A stretch of 9,228 bases of DNA from an uncultured Alphaproteobacteria bacterium (GTDB lineage Bacteria > Pseudomonadota > Alphaproteobacteria > Rhizobiales > Aestuariivirgaceae). This document shows, one piece after another, positions 1-4,556 of this stretch. The first letter of the stretch is position 1, and every line of letters starts with the position of its first letter. The translations under genes were made by a program, and so were the position numbers. The stretch covers positions 1-9,228 of the forward strand of contig CALMLK010000407.1 in the NCBI GenBank assembly GCA_937868035.1. Direction: 5' to 3'. The notes below the pieces were generated by a model. That model saw only the letters and a program-made list of their open reading frames with translations, made no database searches and was not told where the DNA came from.

Positions 1-120
1 ATGCTTTACGTCGCGGAATACAAGCGCCGGCAGGCCGCAGCGGGCGTCAAGATCACACGCCGCAACTTCGGCCGCGACCGCCGGTATCCGATCACCAACG
101 GGTTCAGGGATCCGGGGTAA
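1..120 (+). CDS. nadE: NAD+ synthetase (glutamine-hydrolysing), C-terminal end only
   Basis: The frame is open from base 1 and ends at TAA 118-120, giving 39 visible residues. The tail contains [14 protein letters not shown] followed by [15 protein letters not shown]. This strongly resembles the conserved C-terminus of the fused amidotransferase/synthetase type of NAD+ synthetase, which makes NAD+ from deamido-NAD+, ATP and glutamine or ammonia in the cytoplasm. Base 1 happens to begin an ATG, but this is most likely an internal methionine, because the family protein is about 550 residues or more and the rest would lie left of the window. The catalytic domains are not visible, so the call rests on the tail alone, recognised from memory of the family. 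The converging aldo/keto reductase gene begins its stop codon 25 bases downstream, and I see no convincing terminator between them. Confidence 0.72.
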   Translation: MLYVAEYKRRQAAAGVKITRRNFGRDRRYPITNGFRDPG

Positions 121-144
121 ACGTCAGCGCGGGCACGCGTCTCC

Positions 145-1134
145 TCAGCAATACAATTCCGAACTCTTCTGCTGCTCGTCGGAATAGCGGTTCCCTTGCG
201 CCCATCCCACGGGGAGAATGCGCTCGATTTCCGCCAGATCATCCGTAGACAGATGAATATCCGCCGCGGCTGCATCCATGGCGAGATGCTCCGGCGTGCG
301 TGTGCCCGGAATGGGGATGATGTGCTGGCCCTGGTGCAGCGTCCAGGCGATGGCGAGTGCGGATGTGCTCCAGCCCCGCGCCCTTGCGAAGGCGCGGAAT
401 GCCTCGACGAAGCGCATGTTGTAAGCGAACGCCTGGGGCTGGAAGCGCGGCATGGGCTTGCGGAAATCACCGTCGGGGAATGCGGCCGGGTCCAGCGTCA
501 CGTCGCTCAGCACGCCCCGCGCCACCGGCGAGAAGGCGACGAAAGCCGCGCCGATCCGCTCGCAGGCCTGCACCATGCCAAGCTGAGGCAGGCGCGACCA
601 CAGCGAGATTTCGCTCTGCACCGCACGGATGGGATGGACGGCAGCAGCGCGCATCAGCGAGGCGGGGGAGATCTCGGAATAGCCGATGCCGCCGATCTTT
701 CCCTCCCGCACAAAGCCCGCCAGCGTGCCGGTCACATCCTCAATGGGAATCGTCTGGTCGCGGCGGTGGATGTAGTAGAGATCGACGTGATCAACGCCGA
801 GGCGTTTCAATGATCCCTCCAGGCATTCGCGGAGGAAACCCGCCTCGTTGCTGATGCAGCGCGGATTGACCCTGAAGCCGCCCTTGGTGGCGATGGAGAA
901 CCTGCTTCGCGCCGCACGATTCTGCTTCAGGTAGCGGCCAATGATCTCTTCCGACAGGTAGGGCCCGTAGATCAGGGCGGTGTCGATATGGGTGACGCCA
1001 AGGTCCAGCGCCTTGTCCAGCGCGCGGAACCCGGTTGCCTCATCCGTGGGGCCAAAGGCGCCCGCGAGGCTCATGGCGCCAAAACCCACTTCCCCCACCA
1101 GCGGTCCGCCAGCCCCCAATTGCCTTTGCTTCAT
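145..1134 (-). CDS. Aldo/keto reductase
   Basis: A 329-residue cytoplasmic NADPH-dependent oxidoreductase of the TIM-barrel aldo/keto reductase superfamily, expected to reduce aldehydes or ketones. The substrate cannot be told from sequence. The catalytic tetrad is complete: Asp51 in HIDTALIYG, Tyr56 in the same motif, Lys84 in IATKGG and His123 in YYIHRRD. The segment [20 protein letters not shown] followed by GYSE, then [11 protein letters not shown] and IPIPGTR, is typical of the bacterial YakC/AKR13-like branch. Length is normal for the family. I chose ATG 1134 because an AAGGAG Shine-Dalgarno lies 9 bases upstream; a TTG at 1143 in the same frame directly abuts that AAGGAG and is too close to be used. 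The gene is divergent from gltX and convergent with the nadE tail, so it is probably a single-gene transcript. Nothing is missing or broken. Confidence 0.93.
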   Translation of the reverse strand: MKQRQLGAGGPLVGEVGFGAMSLAGAFGPTDEATGFRALDKALDLGVTHIDTALIYGPYLSEEIIGRYLKQNRAARSRFSIATKGGFRVNPRCISNEAGFLRECLEGSLKRLGVDHVDLYYIHRRDQTIPIEDVTGTLAGFVREGKIGGIGYSEISPASLMRAAAVHPIRAVQSEISLWSRLPQLGMVQACERIGAAFVAFSPVARGVLSDVTLDPAAFPDGDFRKPMPRFQPQAFAYNMRFVEAFRAFARARGWSTSALAIAWTLHQGQHIIPIPGTRTPEHLAMDAAAADIHLSTDDLAEIERILPVGWAQGNRYSDEQQKSSELYC

Positions 1135-1136
1135 CC

Positions 1137-1190
1137 TGTCCAACTCCTTCGCATCGCTTTACAATAGAAGGCCATTTGGCTACCGCACAA
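1137..1190. promoter_or_regulatory. Putative divergent promoters with overlapping -10 boxes (aldo/keto reductase and gltX)
   Basis: The spacer between the two divergent genes carries a -10-like TATTGT on the minus strand (1161-1166), with a -35-like TTGTGC 18 bases upstream (1185-1190). On the plus strand TACAAT lies at 1160-1165, with a poor -35 candidate, TGTCCA, 17 bases upstream (1137-1142). The two -10 boxes overlap by five bases, so if both are real the two promoters would compete for RNA polymerase. Both -35 boxes are weak, so this is a suggestion from pattern matching only. Confidence 0.3.
1144..1149 (-). promoter_or_regulatory. Ribosome binding site that fixes the aldo/keto reductase start
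   Basis: On the minus strand the bases read AAGGAG, 9 bases before ATG 1134 and immediately next to the in-frame TTG at 1143. The spacing excludes the TTG and supports the ATG. Confidence 0.75.
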
Positions 1191-1195
1191 GCACC

Positions 1196-2515
1196 ATGAC
1201 CATCGTCCGCTTCGCTCCCTCGCCCACGGGCCGCATCCACATCGGCAACGCCCGCACGGCCATCCTCAACTGGCTGTTTGCGCAGAAGACCGGTGGACAA
1301 TTCATCCTGCGCTATGACGATACGGATACGGCGCGCTCGACGCTGGAATATGCAGAAGGCATTGCATCGGACCTCTCATGGCTCGGCATCCATCCCGCGC
1401 GCGTGGAATGGCAGTCCAAGCGCTTTCCGCGCTACGACGCACTGGTGGAGAAACTGAAGGCGGAAGGGCGGCTCTATCCCTGTTACGAAACGGCCGACGA
1501 ATTGGAGCGCCGCCGCAAGCGCCAGGAAGCCCGTGGTGGCCCGCGTGTCTATGATCGGGCCGCGCTGAGGCTGACGGCAGACGAGCGCGCCGCGCTGGAA
1601 GCGCAGGGCCGGAAGCCGCACTGGCGCTTCAAGCTGGACCACCGCGTCATCGAATGGACCGATCTTATTCGCGGTCCCCAGCACACCGACCTCGCGAGCC
1701 AGTCTGATCCCGTGCTCGTGCGTGAAGACGGCACTTATCTTTACACGCTGCCATCGGTGATCGACGACATCGACTTCGGCATCACCCACGTCATCCGCGG
1801 CGAGGACCACGTCACCAATGCGGGCGTGCAGATGGCGATCACGCAGGCGCTGGGCGGCACGCCACCCGTTTATGCCCATCATTCCCTGCTGGTGGGAGCA
1901 GATGGCCGGGGGCTGTCGAAGCGGTTGGGATCACTCTCCATTGCCCAGATGCGCGCCGACGGGCTGGAGGCCATGGCCGTGGTGAGCCACGCGGCCCTGC
2001 TGGGAACGTCCGACAATATTCATCCGTGCAAGGACTATTCCGAACTGGTGGAGAGCTTCGACCTTGCCAAGATCTCGCGCGCCCCGGGGCGTTTCGACGA
2101 GGCGGAACTGCGCGGCCTGAACGCCAAGCTCCTGCACATGACGCCCTTTGATGCCGTCGTTTCACGCCTCATGGGCAAGGACGAGTCCTTCTGGCTCGCC
2201 GTGCGCGGCAATATCGAGAAGCTGGCCGATGTGGAACAGTGGGCCCACGTGATCGAGGGGCCCATGCAGCCGGTGATCGCCGGCGAGGACATGGAATTCA
2301 TCGCTGCGGCCCGAGTTGCACTGCCACCGGAACCGTGGGACGGCAGCACCTGGAAGGTCTGGACCGAGGCGGTGAAGGCTGCAACCGGCCGCAAGGGCAA
2401 ACCACTGTTCATGCCGCTCCGCCTCGCCCTCACCGGCCTCGACCACGGCCCAGAACTGGCAGCCCTGTTGCCGCTGATCGGCCGCGCGCGGGCGATGGAG
2501 CGGTTGACTGGATGA
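1196..2515 (+). CDS. gltX: Glutamyl-tRNA synthetase, short alphaproteobacterial paralogue type
   Basis: A 439-residue class I aminoacyl-tRNA synthetase that charges tRNA with glutamate in the cytoplasm. The N-terminus [15 protein letters not shown] carries the HIGH signature as HIGN at residues 15-18. [33 protein letters not shown] and the KMSKS-loop equivalent GLSKR (239-243) follow in family order. The protein is shorter than the usual 465-490 residues. The first Lys of the common KLSKR form is Gly here, although the catalytic-loop Lys242 remains. Many Alphaproteobacteria have two GluRS genes and lack GlnRS; this one resembles the shorter, more divergent copy, so it may differ in tRNA preference (tRNA-Glu versus tRNA-Gln), which is inference. 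ATG 1196 directly precedes the family's usual N-terminus, and no Shine-Dalgarno is visible before it. An upstream in-frame extension to 980 is only antisense to the reductase. Confidence 0.95.
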   Translation: MTIVRFAPSPTGRIHIGNARTAILNWLFAQKTGGQFILRYDDTDTARSTLEYAEGIASDLSWLGIHPARVEWQSKRFPRYDALVEKLKAEGRLYPCYETADELERRRKRQEARGGPRVYDRAALRLTADERAALEAQGRKPHWRFKLDHRVIEWTDLIRGPQHTDLASQSDPVLVREDGTYLYTLPSVIDDIDFGITHVIRGEDHVTNAGVQMAITQALGGTPPVYAHHSLLVGADGRGLSKRLGSLSIAQMRADGLEAMAVVSHAALLGTSDNIHPCKDYSELVESFDLAKISRAPGRFDEAELRGLNAKLLHMTPFDAVVSRLMGKDESFWLAVRGNIEKLADVEQWAHVIEGPMQPVIAGEDMEFIAAARVALPPEPWDGSTWKVWTEAVKAATGRKGKPLFMPLRLALTGLDHGPELAALLPLIGRARAMERLTG

Positions 2516-2565
2516 AGCGCTGAACCCTTGCACCATCCGGTTATCCGCGCCATCATCGCGGCATC

Positions 2566-3204
2566 ATGATCCTTGTCGGCCAATTTGACTCGCCTTTCGT
2601 GCGCCGTGTGGCGGTGACGCTCAATCACTATCACATGCCTTTCACGCGCAATCCGCTGTCCATCTTCCGCAATGCCGCGGAGGTGCAGAAGATCAATCCG
2701 CTGCTGCGTGTGCCGGCGCTCATTCTGGAAGGCGGCGAGACACTCATCGATTCCCATGCCATCATCGACCATCTCGACGAAGCGGCAGGGCCGGCGCGGG
2801 CGTTGACGCCGCGTCACGGACCAGAGCGCCGCCACGTGCTGCAGGCGGTCTATCTTGCAACTGGCATTGCCGAGAAAGTGGTGCAGATATTCTTCGAGCG
2901 CCATCACCATCCCGACAAGATGCTCGCCAAGGATTATGAGAAGCGTCTCCTGTCGCAGATCAACACGAGCCTTGAAAAGCTGGAACATGATTGCGGCACG
3001 CCGTGGTTCTTCGACAACAAGCTGTCCCAGGCCGACGTGAGCACTGCCTGCATGCTGATGCACATGAAGCTGCGCGTGCCGGACTGTTTCCCGGTGAACA
3101 AGTATCCGAAGCTGCATGCCATGGCGCTTCACTGCGAAACGCTGGATGCTTTCGCTGATGCCCGCCCGAGCCCCGATGAAACCGTTCCCTCGCGCAAATC
3201 GTAA
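2566..3204 (+). CDS. Glutathione S-transferase family protein
   Basis: A 212-residue soluble protein with the two-domain glutathione transferase layout. The N-terminal thioredoxin-like domain (about 1-75) has a candidate catalytic Ser9 in DSPFVRR, the cis-proline motif RVPAL (Pro50) and the glutathione gamma-glutamyl-binding pair Asp62-Ser63 in LIDSHAIIDHLDE. The helical C-terminal domain (about 85-200) includes LSQADVSTACML, the usual N-capping region. The family conjugates glutathione to electrophiles or acts in stress-related reduction; the substrate cannot be inferred. The start ATG 2566 gives exactly the expected N-terminus, but there is no good Shine-Dalgarno. It begins 50 bases after gltX with no terminator between, so it is probably read from the gltX transcript. 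The last codons are close to or overlap the start of the following glycosyltransferase gene. Confidence 0.9.
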   Translation: MILVGQFDSPFVRRVAVTLNHYHMPFTRNPLSIFRNAAEVQKINPLLRVPALILEGGETLIDSHAIIDHLDEAAGPARALTPRHGPERRHVLQAVYLATGIAEKVVQIFFERHHHPDKMLAKDYEKRLLSQINTSLEKLEHDCGTPWFFDNKLSQADVSTACMLMHMKLRVPDCFPVNKYPKLHAMALHCETLDAFADARPSPDETVPSRKS

Positions 3205-3211
3205 AGGGCGC

Positions 3212-3904
3212 GTGCCAGCATTTTCTGTCATCATCCCGACCTGCAACCGTCCGCAATTTCTGGCGGATGCGGTGGCCTCTGTTCTCGCCCAGCGTGATGC
3301 GGAACTTGAACTGCTGATTGTGAATGACGGCCTTGAATTGCCGCCGCTGCCCGCCGACCCGCGCCTCCGGCATCTCGAGAATGCCCGCCGTGGCGCCATT
3401 GCCGCCCGCAACTTCGGCATCGCCAGCGCGCGCGGCGACTGGATCTCCTGGCTGGACGACGACGACCTGTGGAAGGACCCGCTTCACCTCGCCCGCGCCG
3501 CATCGCGTTTGGCCGATGGCGCGGACTTCACCTTCGCGGACGGTGTCATGCAATTCGACACCGGCGCACCGCCCCGCCTGTTCGCGAAGTACGCCTCGGT
3601 TGAGACGCTGGCGCGCGACAACACCATCCTCCTGTCGGCCGTCAGCTATCGCCGCGACCTGCACGATCGCCTGGGCGGGTTCGAGCCGTCGCTGCCTTAC
3701 TACGCGGACTGGGACTGGTATTTGCGCGTGGCGCGTGCCGGATTCCGAATCGAGCGGATCGCCACGCCGACGGTGGCCATCCGCATCCACGGCAGCAACA
3801 CTTCGGCCTCCTCCGAGGCCGCCCGGCGGGAAAATCTGCAACTCCTTTCGGCGCGTCACGGCCTCGGAACGATCGCCCTCAAGACCCATGCCGACTTCGT
3901 CTGA
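3212..3904 (+). CDS. Glycosyltransferase family 2 protein
   Basis: A GT-A fold glycosyltransferase of about 230 residues. It should transfer a sugar from a nucleotide-sugar donor to a glycan or lipid-linked acceptor at the cytoplasmic face. Motifs in order are the N-terminal FSVIIPTCNRPQFL, IVNDG (the nucleotide-binding strand, usually VDDGS), AARNFGIASARGDWISWLDDDD (with the metal-binding DxD region in LDDDD), and GGFEPSLPYYADWDWYLR, a typical acceptor/catalytic-base region. There is no membrane segment. The start is uncertain. GTG 3212 gives the compact N-terminus usual for the family and follows AAAGGG (3203-3208), although with only 3 bases of spacing. ATG 3176 would add 12 residues, overlap the transferase gene before it by 29 bases and has no Shine-Dalgarno. 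The close fit to the preceding gene suggests co-transcription or translational coupling. The donor and acceptor are unknown. Confidence 0.88.
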   Translation: MPAFSVIIPTCNRPQFLADAVASVLAQRDAELELLIVNDGLELPPLPADPRLRHLENARRGAIAARNFGIASARGDWISWLDDDDLWKDPLHLARAASRLADGADFTFADGVMQFDTGAPPRLFAKYASVETLARDNTILLSAVSYRRDLHDRLGGFEPSLPYYADWDWYLRVARAGFRIERIATPTVAIRIHGSNTSASSEAARRENLQLLSARHGLGTIALKTHADFV

Positions 3905-3964
3905 CGCGGGCGCCGCAGTCGAAAAACCCTTGCAAATCCGGCATTTTCGTCGTCTCTGGAATCG

Positions 3965-3979
3965 TTAACAAAAAGTTAA
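3965..3979 (+). promoter_or_regulatory. Putative CtrA binding site (TTAA-N7-TTAA)
   Basis: TTAA at 3965-3968 and TTAA at 3976-3979 are separated by exactly seven bases (CAAAAAG). This matches the full-site consensus known for the alphaproteobacterial cell-cycle regulator CtrA. The usual trailing C of the second half is G here. It lies about 125 bases upstream of the HU start codon. Confidence 0.45.
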
Positions 3980-3997
3980 GCGTGATTCTCTTGGGCT

Positions 3998-4017
3998 TTT
4001 TGAATTCCGATTCAAAA
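3998..4017. repeat. Perfect inverted repeat, possible operator
   Basis: TTTTGAAT (3998-4005) and its exact reverse complement ATTCAAAA (4010-4017) flank the four bases TCCG. The symmetry and size fit a dimeric regulator's site. The stem is too AT-rich, and lacks a following T-run, to be a convincing terminator. One of the five GANTC sites (4009-4013) spans the spacer and the right arm. Confidence 0.5.
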
Positions 4018-4092
4018 CACCCGCGAAAAATAAGGGTTTTCACGAATCACCGAGTGCTGTAACCAATCGTTCATAATTGATTCGCCACCACC

Positions 4093-4098
4093 AAGGAG
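4093..4098 (+). promoter_or_regulatory. Ribosome binding site that fixes the HU start
   Basis: AAGGAG lies 6 bases before ATG 4105. An in-frame ATG at 4099 touches the AAGGAG directly and is therefore unlikely to be the start. Confidence 0.8.
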
Positions 4099-4104
4099 AT
4101 GACA

Positions 4105-4398
4105 ATGGCTGACGAAAAGGTACTGACGGTCGCGCTGTCCAAGATTGCTGCCGAACTGGCGGAGAAGCATGAAATGTCCAAGAAGGGCATGAGTGAACTC
4201 CTCGCCAACTTCGTCGAGCTCACGGTCAAGAACCTCAAGAAGGGCAACAAGGTCCGCATCACCGGCCTCGGCATTTTCCAGGTCCGCAAGCGTCCTGCCC
4301 GCCTCGGCCGCAACCCGCTCACCGGCGAGCAGATCAAGATCAAGGCGTCCAAGAAGCTGGCCTTCCGCGCCGCCAAGGAAGTCAAGGAAGCGATCTGA
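4105..4398 (+). CDS. HU-family DNA-binding protein
   Basis: A 97-residue basic nucleoid protein that should bind and bend DNA as a dimer. The N-terminal helical half (about 1-45) is followed by the beta-arm segment, with GLGIFQVRKR and then RPARLGRNPLTGE, the DNA-minor-groove arm that is diagnostic of HU/IHF proteins, including the conserved arm proline in NPLTGE. The C-terminus IKIKASKKLAFRAAKEVKEAI matches the HU variant common in Hyphomicrobiales. The family name is secure, but its role compared with other HU or IHF copies in the genome cannot be told. It stands alone, bounded by a long regulatory spacer upstream and a strong terminator downstream, so it is probably monocistronic and individually regulated. 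The upstream GANTC and CtrA-like sites suggest cell-cycle-timed expression, by inference. Confidence 0.95.
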   Translation: MADEKVLTVALSKIAAELAEKHEMSKKGMSELLANFVELTVKNLKKGNKVRITGLGIFQVRKRPARLGRNPLTGEQIKIKASKKLAFRAAKEVKEAI

Positions 4399-4422
4399 TT
4401 TCGCTCCCCAACTCTTTCGTCG

Positions 4423-4449
4423 AGCCCCGCCCAGCGCGGGGCTTTTTTT
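4423..4449 (+). terminator. Rho-independent terminator of the HU gene
   Basis: AGCCCCGC (4423-4430) pairs perfectly with GCGGGGCT (4436-4443) around a 5-base loop and runs into seven T's (4443-4449). It begins 25 bases after the HU stop codon. Confidence 0.93.
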
Positions 4450-4556
4450 ATGCGCCGATTTGGGTGAGTCGATTTCACCGATGCTGGAGATTGCAAGAGT
4501 GAAGCGGGGGCACTAGGTTCCCCGCGATTTTTCACCTCGTCCTCAGGAATATCTCC
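4450..4556 (+). promoter_or_regulatory. Leader of the dehydrogenase gene: weak promoter, hairpin and ribosome binding site
   Basis: A possible promoter is TTGCAA (4491-4496), 17 bases, then TAGGTT (4514-4519), both weak matches. An imperfect hairpin pairs GCGGGG (4504-4509) with CCCCGC (4520-4525); the arms GTGAA (4499-4503) and TTCAC (4531-4535) can extend it across a bulge, and a T-run lies at 4528-4532. GGTGA (4463-4467) and TCACC (4475-4479) form a second small inverted repeat. AGGA at 4545-4548 lies 8 bases before ATG 4557 and is the likely ribosome binding site. I do not recognise a known riboswitch here. Confidence 0.35.

Larger units (their letters stand above)
3959..4083. promoter_or_regulatory. 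Cluster of five GANTC (CcrM-type methylation) sites
   Basis: GANTC occurs at 3959 (GAATC), 3984 (GATTC), 4009 (GATTC), 4044 (GAATC) and 4079 (GATTC), with start-to-start spacings of 25, 25, 35 and 35 bases. Such a site is expected about once in 250-300 bases by chance. In Alphaproteobacteria GANTC is the CcrM methylation target, and promoters carrying it are often controlled by GcrA. That this cluster regulates the HU gene is inference from position. Confidence 0.55.
3905..4104 (+). promoter_or_regulatory. AT-rich regulatory spacer upstream of the HU gene
   Basis: These 200 bases hold no gene and are visibly richer in A and T than the flanking genes. They contain a TTAA-N7-TTAA pair, a perfect inverted repeat and five GANTC sites, listed separately. 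The best -10-like hexamer I see is CATAAT at 4072-4077, and it lacks a good -35 partner. That would fit an activator-dependent promoter but does not prove one. The ribosome binding site AAGGAG is at 4093-4098. No terminator for the upstream glycosyltransferase gene is evident. Confidence 0.6.

Noticed and set aside
1..3. ATG at base 1 as the start of a 39-residue gene
   Set aside because: The reading matches the C-terminal tail of NAD+ synthetase, so it is more likely an internal methionine of a gene that begins outside the window.
1141..1143. TTG as the start of the aldo/keto reductase
   Set aside because: It directly touches the AAGGAG ribosome binding site, leaving no spacer; ATG 1134 has proper spacing.
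980..1195. N-terminal extension of gltX by 72 codons
   Set aside because: The extension is antisense to the aldo/keto reductase, and the family N-terminus (VRFAPSPTG) starts right after ATG 1196.
2035..3420. A 461-codon open frame on the minus strand opposite gltX, the GST-like gene and the GT2 gene
   Set aside because: It crosses three recognised plus-strand genes and has no recognisable motif or ribosome binding site.
3905..4104. Replication origin, because AT-rich DNA, GANTC and CtrA-like sites also mark alphaproteobacterial oriC
   Set aside because: I see no DnaA boxes of the TTATCCACA type, and none of the usual oriC neighbours such as hemE, dnaA or parAB is present.
4450..4556. Glycine or tetrahydrofolate riboswitch before the dehydrogenase gene
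   Set aside because: The leader is too short, and I recognise none of the conserved core elements of these riboswitches.
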